Made by a program: the position numbers and the translations under genes. Below, one piece after another: positions 36,854-47,797 of a stretch of DNA of 64,000 nt. The notes under the pieces are model-generated. The model saw nothing but the letters and a program-made list of their open reading frames with translations, was not told where the DNA came from and ran no database searches. The first letter of the stretch is position 1, and every line of letters starts with the position of its first letter. The DNA comes from Hypomesus transpacificus (lineage: Eukaryota > Chordata > Actinopteri > Osmeriformes > Osmeridae), in contig NC_061078.1 of assembly GCF_021917145.1 (NCBI RefSeq), forward strand, positions 6,045,386-6,109,385. The letters run 5' to 3'.

Positions 36854-37885
36854 TATGGAGTTAGATTAGTTTCATAATTCAAACAAACAAACGCAACACG
36901 ATTCAAACAAACGCAACACGATTCAAACAAACTTAACACGATCCAAACAAACGTAACACGATTCATACAGACATAACACGATTCAAACAAACGTAACACG
37001 ATTCACAAATGTATTTCTTGATTCACAAATGTAACGCGATTCACAAATAAATGACCCTATTACATTCGTTTGCAACCTGACAAACACAAGTTACAAATCC
37101 CTGCATTCGTTGGTGTGAATCCTTGCATTCGTTCGTGTGGATTTTTGGAACTTTCCTGACGCGCTTTGATCCACAAATGCATTTTTTCTAAAAGATATCC
37201 TCTGCAGCCTATCAGATGTCTTCAATTTTAGCCAATCACCGGAGAATGTCTAATTGGGTAGACGGGCTCTGCGTTAGCCTAGGAAACACGGAAAATGACT
37301 AAACATGAATCCTGCCATTCTCAACAATATTTAATCAGGTGTGATCATCGGTTTAATAAGATTAACAAGCAATATTTCATCTACATGCTACCAGACGACA
37401 TTGCTCGTGATCTGAAGGAGACGATGTCCGTCATTATGGCAGGTTGTTGAAGTCCACATAGACACGTTAATGTGATTGGCTAAAATTGGAAGAGACGATC
37501 TGATAGGCTGCTGAGGATATCTTTTAGAAAAAATGCATTTGTGGATCAAAGCGCGTCAGGAAAGTTCCAAAAATCCACACGAACGAATGCAAGGATTCAC
37601 ACCAACGAATGCAGGGATTTGTAACTTGTGTTTGTCAGGTTGCAAACGAATGTAATAGGGTCATTTATTTGTGAATCGCGTTACATTTGTGAATCATGAA
37701 ATACATTTGTGAATCGTGTTACATTTGTTTGAATCGTGTTACATTTGTTTGTTTGAATCGTGTTGCGTTTGTTTGAATCGTGTTACGTTTGTTTGGATCG
37801 TGTTAAGTTTGTTTGAATCGTGTTGCGTTTGTTTGAATCGTGTTGCGTTTGTTTGTTTGAATTATGAAACTAATCTAACTCCATA
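36854..37885. mobile_element. Large fold-back element with about 400-bp inverted arms
   Basis: The ends are TATGGAGTTAGATTAGTTTC and its exact inverse. Each arm starts with 7-8 copies of a 20-21-bp unit (GATTCAAACAAACGTAACAC or complement). This continues as unique sequence (CAACCTGACAAACACAAG, CCTGACGCGCTTTGATCC, AAAAGATATCC) that is matched on the other arm through about 37250/37470. A central spacer of about 220 bases has no open frame. The hexamer CTTTTA directly flanks both ends (36848-36853 and 37886-37891), a perfect target-site duplication. The long composite arms resemble Foldback/Galileo-type elements. Confidence 0.88.
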
Positions 37886-37889
37886 CTTT

Positions 37890-38040
37890 TACCCCTCTCT
37901 CTCTTGTGATAAGGATCTCTCTCTCTCTCTCTGCGATAAGGATCTCTCTCTCTGCGAAAAGGATCTCTCTCTCTCTTGGATCTCTCTCTCTCTCTCTGGG
38001 AGAAGGATCTCTCTCTCTCTCTCTGGGATAAGGCCCCCTC
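37890..38040. repeat. GGATCTCTCTCTC repeats
   Basis: GATAAGGATCTCTCTCTCTC-like phrases repeat about six times with variable CT runs. Confidence 0.8.
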
Positions 38041-38284
38041 TCTTCTTTGTCTGAGTCTCCACGGGACCCTAGCACCATTGAGGGACACAATGGCTAAAGA
38101 TGAACGTCTGACAATAAACTGTGTTGAAAACCGCAACCCTTCTGCCCACTCACCTCTCCGTTCCCACACATGTAAATGATACACTCGAGGGGGGGGGGGG
38201 TTCTTTAGGATATGGAGCAGATGGATGTGTTTGCATTTTTAAAGGTGGAAGAGTTGCAAATGGAATGTGGTTGGGGTGAAAAGG

Positions 38285-38343
38285 ACCTGGTCTTGAGACA
38301 CGATGGGGGGAACCCATTATACTCCCTCCCTGGGTCCATGACC

Positions 38344-38379
<36 letters not shown>

Positions 38380-38450
38380 TGAGCCATTATACTCCCTCCC
38401 TGGGGCCCATGACCAACAGGGGGGGGGGGGGGGGGGGGGGGGTGAGAGCA
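38285..38450. repeat. Duplicated block with long poly-G tracts
   Basis: About 70-bp phrases (CATTATACTCCCTCCCTGG, then CATGACCAACAGG) occur twice, each followed by an uninterrupted G run of more than 20 bases. A shorter G run is at 38187-38200. Tract lengths may be affected by assembly. Confidence 0.85.
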
Positions 38451-39310
38451 GGACTGGTGCACGTGACTCTGTCAGGCTATTGCATTTTGTACTTCTGTCG
38501 ATCAATTTCTTATTTCTTGTTAGTTAGCCTACTGCATCCAATCAGCGCTAAAGTGTAGTACCTACCCTTTCCGTTCAGAGTTAATGTAATGTGTTTTTGA
38601 GATAATGTAATGTCGTTTTCCATTTGGGGGAGCGCGTTTTTGTATTGGGCGGAGGTGAACAAGTCACCGATTTGGGGGGAGTTGACTCGTATTGGGGGGG
38701 AGTATTTTCATTTGGGGGATGTACTCATATTAGGGGGTGTCATTTGCACTTCAGGGCCACCGTAGTAAAGGCCTTTATTTATATCTATGGTCATCGCATA
38801 GAGTTAATAGGTGCGTTCGACATGACCCGACTTCATGCGGCGCCGCAGCCGCCTGCAGGCGGCTGACTTGAAACAGTGAATTCTGGGTAGACTTTTTGTC
38901 CGACTTGAGACGGCGCCGAGGACATGTCACTGTGACGTCGCCATCAAAGTCCCGTGAGATCGATTCGAGAACTGCCGGCTGTGTAGCTGAGCGCATTTTC
39001 TCAAGAGCAACAGCACGGGTTCAAGTGACGACACAGCTATTTCATGATTGGCCAGACTCACACACAACAACTTTGACGCGTATTTTGTAATATTCGGACA
39101 CCTTCAGTTTCGCCAACGCTCAAAAAAGTTTAATTGAATTAAAAATGTGTTGAAGAAAGGGTTTTAGTCAGCCTCTTCACTTCCGGAAAGACTAAGTTAA
39201 ATTATAAATAAAGCAAAGTAAGCAAACAGCGCTTGATCGGCCATGACTGACATCAACGCAGCAAACCACGAGAAGCTGGAATGTCCGACTTCACAGAGCC
39301 GTTTTCAACT
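38451..39310. other. Intergenic, no gene seen
   Basis: Includes G-rich words (38628-38735) and a GC-rich block (38810-38960, CGGCGCCGCAGCC / GGCGGCTGAC). It may be an old dispersed repeat, but its ends could not be defined. Confidence 0.35.
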
Positions 39311-39311
39311 A

Positions 39312-39770
39312 GGTGTGACAGGATGGGAGAACAGGAGAACTCACTGCAGGTGACAGGATCTGAGAACAGGAGTACTCACTGCAGGTGTGACAGGATCTGA
39401 GAACAGGAGTACTCACTGCTGGTGTGACAGGATGGGAGAACAGGAGTACTCACTGCAGGTGTGACAGGATGGGAGAACAGGAGTACTCACTGCAGGTGTG
39501 ACAGGATCTGAGAACAGGAGTACTCACTGCAGGTGTGACAGGATGGGAGAACAGGAGTACTCACTGCTGGTGTGACAGGATCTGAGAACAGGAGTACTCA
39601 CTGCAGGTGTGACAGGATCTGAGAACAGGAGTACTCACTGCAGGTGTGACAGGATGGGAGAACAGGAGTACTCACTGCAGGTGTGACAGGATGGGAGAAC
39701 AGGAGTACTCACTGCAGGTGTGACAGGATGGGAGAACATGAGTACTCACTGCAGGTGAGTTAAAAGAAAA
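39312..39770. repeat. 37-bp minisatellite, 12 copies
   Basis: The unit contains GTGTGACAGGATGGGAGAAC and AGTACTCACTGCAG. Two unit types (GATGGGAG and GATCTGAG) are interspersed. It lies in the e2f8 downstream region. Confidence 0.92.
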
Positions 39771-39958
39771 GGTAGGTGTACCATCACACCTAGATAATTT
39801 TAATGGTCAAGTCAAACAATCAGATATTTTAGCTTGTAAGGCCCCTTCAGTCTTTCTCACTCCTTGCTTAGGATTGTACAGAGTGCCATTGTGGTTCATA
39901 CTGTGTTATAGCAGGTAAAACTGTTGTAAAACCATAGACATGTAAACAATATTAATAG

Positions 39959-39964
39959 TTTATT
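39959..39964 (-). terminator. e2f8: Probable poly(A) signal of e2f8
   Basis: TTTATT (AATAAA on the minus strand) lies about 800 bases after the stop. Confidence 0.45.
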
Positions 39965-40763
39965 TACTATTTCACATTCACAATGACATCTCAAAAAAAT
40001 GTAATGCTCAAAGTACAGTTCCTATAAATTAAAATGTCCAATCAACATTTCCTGATTAGCCCAAGAAGCCTTCCGTACATTCACATCAGCATTAAAAAAC
40101 AATTCCAACATTTTTTAAGGGTAACAGTTAACATGTACAATGTGCAAAAATTTAAAGTTTCTAGGTTTTACTGACATGAAATGCACATGAAAATATTAAT
40201 CTATAAAACATTCCAATCAAACATTTCTTACTCAGTCATCAAGTCTTGGAGGTAAATACTGTAGATTGAGGAGAAATGGCAATTATTTTCTATGGCAACT
40301 CAACCAAACTCAACCATAACCCAACTCTTGGAATCTGTTTCCATTTTGCAGAGCATGAAACATTTTGGCAGTTTGTGATTGATTTCATTTGAATTAATAT
40401 CAGACATGTATCCACTCCTTTGAACCACAGTCCACCACCAGATCCTATCACCCACTGGCATTACACACCCTTTACCAGTATCAAAAGTCAAGTTGTCGTA
40501 TTTAAACAGTAAGCTCCAGTCTATTGTGTTCCAGACCTCCAAGGTTAGCAGTTAGTCTGCTGTATCGGGGCAATATTTGGAGCTAGCAGAGTCAAACAGC
40601 TCCAAAATTTCCATAACATGTTCACATACAGATATGGAGGCCTTAGAGACTCCAGGATATTAAAACTAGACAGTCTTAACGTATACAGTACCCTTGTGAT
40701 ATAGTCAGATGGTTCCCACCCGGTGGAGCTGGAGCGTTTGTAAACAGGTCAGTAGCATCTCGC

Positions 40764-43700
40764 CTAGCTGTCCTCCACCTCCAGCCTCCTCTGGGGAACG
40801 TAAACGGTTTTAGCGGTGGTTACCACGGTGGCCAGCGGGGAGAGGGAGACGGGGGTGTGGAAGAAGCTGTGCTGAGGGAGGCTCCTCCCTTTGGGCGTGG
40901 TCAGCAGGGGCTGAGGGGGAGGAGGGAACGTTAACAACACGTTAACAACACGTTAACAACAGTGTTTCCTGTCAACATGGCCAGCTGCAGCCTCAGCCCT
41001 GGATGATGTCACCCACTACGGGCTGACGTCTTGCACACCCAGAAAGTGCTTGTGTGGGTGTGTTTGTTTTGAGTCAGCATGTACCACTGTTTAAGCCGGC
41101 CTTCTACATCCACATGATATTCATACAGCAGAACAGATGATTACTCCATTATCACTCAAAGACTACACTAAAACAAAGAAGCAAACAGCAGTCTTACTTG
41201 CTGGAGGCTGATGAAGGTGAGGGGCTGGCCTGGCATGGCATGCTGGACTGGCAGGGGGGACATGGGTCTCACAAATACCATGCCTCTCTGGGGGAGGCTC
41301 AGATGGGGGGGCAGGGGGCTAGGCAGGGAGGGGCCCAGGTGGGGGGGCCGGGGGCTGGACAGGGAGGGACCCCGCTCGGGGGTGAGTACCTGGGGGGGTC
41401 CGGGGATGAGACCCAGGTTCTGCAAGGTGAAGTTGAGGATTGCGGGGCTGGGAGTGTGGTGGCCCTGGGGGTGGAAGGGGGAGGCTGGGGGGGCCCTGGA
41501 GGGGGGCAGGCCTGTGGGGGTGAACTCCTGCATGGGAGGAGGCTGGGAGCCTGGTGTGGAGAAAGAACAATGTTTAGTCAAACTGAAACCATTACTGTCT
41601 CATTCATTCAGCAGACAAACAAATAGTAAATATAGAAAGTACAATGGGGGTTTGGTAGATGCTGTAGGTGTGTGTGGGTACCTGCGGTGGGGGTGTGGTA
41701 GATGCTGTAGGTGGGGGTGGAGGTCCTGCTACCCTCTGTGCTGCTGGGACAGCCTGCTTCTCTGGGGCTGAGGACAGCCTGCTGGCTGAGGGGGATCAGG
41801 TAGCCTGTAGGGACCAGAGTCTGGACACACACACACCACCATCAACACACGCCCTCACACACACCATGTTGGTGGATCAACATTCTGGTTAGGGTGTGGG
41901 TTTGTCTCCCTGTGTGTGTGTGTTAGTCTACCTCTGGGTGTATATTTCCGGTTGTCAGGGGAACAGCTCTGACAGGAGTGAGGCCCGCCTCGCTGTCAGA
42001 TGTCGCAACCTTCTCCTCCTTCTCCAGGAAGGTTTCCACACTCTGCACCAGCGCCTGATTGGCTGCAGCGCTGCCAGGGGTGTTGAGGAATTCAGGGTCG
42101 AGGTGGAGGGCACGGGGTGAGGGCCGACTGGGTAGGAGACCGCCACGTCGAGCCTTCAGACGAGCCTGTAGGATCTCACACAGCTTAGGAGACGCATCCT
42201 GCACCAGCAGAGGAGAGGATGACGGGGAAGAACAGAGGAGAAAGAAGCAAAAAGAGAGGAAGAGTTAAAGATCCTGTAGAGTTCTTCAGTCTCAGGTTAA
42301 GTTCAGGTTGGTTACTGGCCTCTGTGATAAAAAAACAATATCAGGACAAGATAACGCTGACATTATGATATAATATTATGATGTTCTTTGATATCACTGG
42401 GTGGAGGTCTCACCCTGCAGCTGGGGTCGACCCTCCTGGCCTTGCAGGGGCTGCAGGCCTTATCTCTGTCTGCACACGCCCGCTTCAGCGCCGCAGGGCT
42501 GCTGGGGTCATGACCCCTGGAGGGCTGGGGGGACACGGCTGGCGACTGGTGGGCGGGCGGGGCCTTCCCCGGGCTGCGTCCCAGCCTGTCCTCGAACGTC
42601 ATGGAGCGCACTGCCAGGCTGGTGGGCTGTGGCCGAGCCAGGGGGTGTGGCCGGAGGGAGGAGGGGTGCATGTACAGGGCATAGGAGGCTGGCCCCCCGT
42701 GCTGGGGCAGCAGGACGGGGATGAGGGGCGAGCACTGGTAAGACAGCGACCCCGCAGCCTGGGAGGGATACTGCACCCTCGGGGGGAGAGGGGCAGAGGG
42801 GGGCTCGGCAGGGATCAACGCTGGGGTCTTGGGGGCTGCAGGGGCCGACGAACACTTCCCCGGCTTTGGGGGGGGTGCTGTCGCCTTGGAGACGGTAGGC
42901 TTAGAGGTGTGCTGTCCCTCCCTGAAAAGAGACATAGTGTGTTCAGCAGAAGCTTTCATTCAAAGTGATGTACAGGGGCAGGGCTTGAAATTGCGACCAT
43001 TTTTCTCCTGAAATTGTGTCAAAATATATATAATATAGGGGAGCTAACTAAAGCTACATGAATCTATAACATCATTTTGTGTTGTTGTGGTGCTCCTTTA
43101 TTTTTCGTGGGTGCTCTTCACTGAGCACCAGTACCACCAAGTAAAACATTTATTTTTCTTTTTTTTGACCTGTGATCTCCTGATCTGCAGTCAAATGCTC
43201 TAACCACTAAGCTTTACCCCCAGCCTCTCCACCTCAGTGTTGGATCTCAAGGACAAGGACCAGGAAGTTGGCCAAAAAGACAAACAAGCACATAAAGACA
43301 GATGGACAGGTTAAAAAAGCAGTTCAGCATGACATACATAGACTGCTGGTCAAGCTGAATCTTGCAGATGGCGGCTAGCTGAGCCATTTTGCTGGGAAAG
43401 AACCCGCCTCCTGAGGAACCATCTGAAAATCAGAAGCAGGTTTTAGTTTTCAGCTACATCCTCCAGACACCACCAGCTCACAGTTGTACACCTCCAGGAC
43501 TGACCCAGGGGGCCTCTGACTGGACTTGTTGGGGCAGAGTTGATCTTTCGCCGGTCATCCTGGATGCTCTTGGCCAGTTTGATGAGGGAGGGGTGTCTGG
43601 TGAAGGTGCGCTTGGCCCCGGGAGAGGAGAACAGATTTTTGGTGCAGTTATCCACTGACGCACAAGACTCCAGGATCCGCTTTGTTGTTGAGGCGTTTGA

Positions 43701-45822
43701 TGAAGTGAGGTTTTCGACATCTGAAACACAACAGAACACGATAGTACCATTAATTAGCAGGGAGAGAAATTTCACAACTTTAACTGATGAAACATATTAT
43801 AGAACATTCACAGAGATTTTTTTTGGCAGTGTTTTGGGTCGGGTCAGTACACACCCTCAACGCTAGGGAAGTCTTCAGGGCCGGTCCACTTGTATGCCGT
43901 CTTCTTCCCCCTCTCCTCCGTCACATGAACCTTCTCTATCAACTTCAGGCTCCGCAGCACGTTGGCTATGTCATACAGCCTGCGCACCTTTGCTGTAAAC
44001 ACACAAATGTTAGAATCACAGCAGTCCATTTCTTTGACAAAAAATATGCACACAAACCTAGCCACACTAAATATCCTGTGAACATGTGCAACCAAGGTGA
44101 ATTGGATTGAAGTCTCTCCTCAGTATAAATACCACGACCCTTGCCATGTGATGGCTAGCTTTTAGTGGGAGTGGCTGGCTAAAGGAGTGTTTATGCCAGG
44201 TGCTAGTTGCCTGTGTGACCCTGGATGGAACCCCAGAGGGGCCAGTGAGGAGGAAGAGATCCAGATAAGCAAAGCCATGACACCTGTGTCACATGGAACT
44301 TCACACCCTGCAGTACAGTCCAGCATTCTGAGGTTCCGTATTCGAAGGTTCTTCTGAACAACATACTCACTCTTGAACTTGCTCTTGTCTTGGTCTGCGA
44401 CCTGGTCCTCCCCGATCAGGATCCTTCCGGCCACCTCCAGGCTGACAACCCGAGGCTGGGACACCAAGAACAGCATGACAAACTTCTGGCTCATCACCCT
44501 CAGAGACTTGTCCTTTCGGCTGTTCACTGAGGCTAGACATGAAGGGGGGGTGGGGGGGGGGGGGGTGACGCAAACCACAAAAAAGTCATCACAACTGGTC
44601 ATCCTTACTTCATATGAATGTATGACAAGTAGAGCAGGGCTTCAAATGTCTCACCTGCTCTGAACTCAACTCCAGGAAGCTCCACAAAGAACATTTCTTT
44701 CGGTCCCTGTTCTCCTTCCTCCAGGTCTGCCACCTCCTCATTCTCCTTCTCCTCGCCCTCTAAGTCAAACTCCTTGTCGTGGCAGTGCTGGCGGATGTGC
44801 TGCATCTGCTGGCCGTACCTGTGCTTCTCTCCCACCAGCCTTAGCCTGGCCAGTGTCTGAGGCAGGTCGGCGCGCCCACGCCACGTGTAACGGTTCTTGG
44901 CCAGCCGGCTGACCATGTGAAGGCTCTCCAGAACATTCATGATGTCATAGATCCTCCTGCGCTCCACGCCTGGCCCAAACCACACATTTACTCAGTAAGT
45001 CAGAGAAAGGCATTGTAGGTGTTTTGTCAATTGGAGGAAGTGGTAAAGTTAAGAGTTGTAAATTTAGGAGTAATAAGCAAAGACATATAAGACTCACTCA
45101 GTTCTGTGGCCACATCATCCAGACAAATGTCATTGTTGAGGGCAGGGTTGGGGTAATCAGGGTAACGAGCAAGAAACTTGTGACAGAGCAAACCCAAACT
45201 CTTCTCTTTCCTGCTAATCTGCTTCTCTACTTCCTCCCCTAGTTCTGCATCCTGACACAAAAACAAAGATGATTAAAATCAACTGACACATATGACATCT
45301 TGAACCACTCAAGTCAAATTATTTTGCCCATGTGAAACTAATTGTTTACCTTTGCTAATTCCATGGTTTCTTCTCCTTTGGGGTTGTCCACACACAGCTC
45401 CTTCTCCCTGTTTCTGATCTCAGGGCTGGCTGCACTGATTAGCATTTTCAAGTTTGATGTTGGAGTCCAGGGCTCACAAAGTCCTGCTTCTCTTCCTTTA
45501 GTGGGAGTGGTAAGGGAACCCATGTTTCCTTGGTATTCTGTAGATATTTTCCTTGGTGTTTTCGTCAGTGCGTGAGGTTCTATAAATACTTTACTCTGTT
45601 GAACATCATGTACAGAACATTTTATTTATTGACAATGGGATGATCAAAATGTACTCCATGCTGTGTAGTGTAGGGCCTAATTGTAAAATATAACATGAGC
45701 GTCTACTAGAAATATTTAGACTTAATTTAGGATTTGCCAGCTAACTAGACACTAACCTTGGAGTCAGATACAAGTTGATCTCCATGGCTCAGATTTTGGC
45801 ACTCAAGCAAAGCGCTTGACAT
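40764..45822 (-). CDS. e2f8: Atypical E2F transcription factor E2F8
   Basis: E2F8 represses E2F1-type S-phase genes and drives polyploidy programmes. It binds DNA through two tandem E2F domains without a DP partner (family knowledge). Thirteen coding exons join in frame to 931 aa (human 867): 45822-45757, 45595-45350, 45251-45098, 44969-44655, 44532-44371, 43992-43855, 43720-43505, 43422-43338, 42921-42414, 42198-41932, 41820-41682, 41550-41198, 40910-40764. DNA-binding domain 1 is about residues 118-188 ([38 protein letters not shown]). Domain 2 is about 265-358 ([42 protein letters not shown]). [10 protein letters not shown] and [10 protein letters not shown] favour E2F8 over E2F7. Later landmarks are [42 protein letters not shown] and C-terminal [11 protein letters not shown]. 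Exon 7 uses the donor CTGG|GTCAGT and exon 8 AT|GTATGT, chosen by phase. Confidence 0.95.
43160..43225 (-). mobile_element. SINE tRNA-like head fragment
   Basis: CCTGTGATCTCCTGATCTGC and TCTAACCACTAAGC read, in reverse, like the B- and A-box parts of a tRNA-derived SINE. It lies in e2f8 intron 8. Confidence 0.5.
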
Positions 45823-46267
45823 TTTCCACCTGTAGACCAATCCAAAAGAAAGGGTTGGTTTATGCTAGCTAGCAACATTACTGATCAAAGTGAAGAATGC
45901 GCCTAGTGAAATTATTATTATTATATTACACTGCTACTGTACATTGCTAGCCAAGTTCCTTCTTAAAAATACGTTCGCAAAATAATTCGCTTTGTAAAAT
46001 TACCTTTTCTTAACTGCATTATATTTACTGGGTGACAGCATTCTGACAAACACATACAAATTAAAGAGTTATCTTCCTTTTTCCTCTTAATGTAATCAAT
46101 ATTGAACACAAATCTAATCAAAACAGGTCCTGACGCTTGGCGGTAACTGACATAGATTCTATCGAATGGCCGAGTGCTCAAGAGCCTGTCGACCAATCAG
46201 AAGCAGCAGGAAGCGCCGCATGGGAAGCTCGCGCTGTCCCGCGCAGGTAAATACATTTTTTGAAATG

Positions 46268-46274
46268 TTGGCGC
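46268..46274. promoter_or_regulatory. e2f8: E2F-type site upstream of e2f8
   Basis: TTGGCGC (in ATGTTGGCGCGGCGG) matches the E2F core. It lies about 450 bases upstream of the e2f8 ATG in a GC-richer patch with a nearby CCAAT word (46193-46197). E2F8 genes are known E2F targets. The transcription start is not placed; an acceptor (TCTACAG) seven bases before the ATG shows that a 5' non-coding exon exists. Confidence 0.55.
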
Positions 46275-47790
46275 GGCGGACTGAAACATTACACTGAGGC
46301 AACCCCAACAATCAACGTTGTTAACATACATGCATGACACGACCAGCTGGTTAAATTCACCTTACCGTAAGTGTCTAAAACACGTCGGAAACAGGAAAAG
46401 CAGCTATAGCTACAACTTAGTTTGTCCACAATAGAAGGCTGACAGATGAGATACGACTACTAGCAAGCTAACTGGCCATTTGATAGCGCGCGGGTTCAAG
46501 CGTGGCTAGCTAATTACGTAATAGTAACGTTGTTACTCAATATTCACAAGATAAACCTTTTTAGTGTTAGATACACACTGCTGGATCATGTTTAAGGTAG
46601 GGTTATGGGATACAGCTAGCCATCTGAAGCCTATATACCTAGCCCATATAGAGACTTCAGTCGTAGTTCACTGATTCCATACCCAAGTGTGCGCGGGGAG
46701 CAAGTCAGCTAACTAGCTAGCTAACTAAACACATACGAACATTCTAGTCAGACATCAATAAATTGCATGCAAGTTACAGTATGAACTGGAAGCTAGATTA
46801 ACATACCACACACTCAATTCATTCATGGAAGACTTACCCAGAAGTATTTCAGGTCTGTTAAGTTGTGACCCGCTCAAAGTCGTCTTTGCGTCTCACTCTC
46901 TAAAAAAGTGGCAACAAGTAAAACATCGCTTACGTAAAATGAGAATATGTCCAGTATGTCAGTCAGTACACTGTCAACTGACAAGCTTTTCCATAGATTA
47001 GTTAGATAACTAAATATAAAAGACGAGTGAACATTCTGCTGTTGATACTGCCGCTGTTAGTAAGTAATAAGCTATCCACTTGTCCCGCCTAGTACCACTA
47101 TGCATGCAAGCAGCCCAACCCCCATGAACTCCACGCCTAGTCTGGTCGAGCTCTGGTCTGATCTTGCACTTCCCCCACCCGAGAGCCCACACCGGGGTGA
47201 AACTCTGGGAGGCCTTTAGTGTAATTAACACTCAAAGCTGATCAGGAGTAATGACTCAATAACTCAGTTCAGCAAATCAAAAACATTCTCTTTTTTTATA
47301 GAGGTATCTGTCTTATTTGATGTAATCTTTTTATTGTGTTTTCCTTCGTTTTGCTGTCATGTTTGAATGTGGTATTATTGTTGTCAGTTCAGTCAAGACA
47401 CTCATGTATGGATTTGACCAGTTATTAATAACCATAGACATGGACCTCCGACAGCAGAGACCCATAGCACACACCGGGGTGAGTATAGGGCTCTGTGTTA
47501 TCTGACAGGGCCCTGTGGGCTAGACACACCCTAAGGTGGAGTTGATGAATGAGATGACCCTCTGCCAGAGTGCTATGCCTGAACTATTCGTCAATTCACG
47601 GGTTTCAGAATGACGGGGAACTACCCCGTTTAAGTAAAAGTACACATATATACATAAAATATAAAATATGTATTCAAAATCAAGTGGACTCATTCCCTCT
47701 TCGTGTGTGCAGCTAGCAAGGTATGTCTGTTGTGACGTGTATGTTTTGTTGTTACGTATGTTTGTTGCTTGTATTTATGGTACAGTTTAT
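46275..47790. other. Intergenic beyond e2f8
   Basis: No coding exon seen. Possible e2f8 5' UTR and promoter near its left end. Confidence 0.35.
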
Positions 47791-47797
47791 GTTTGTA

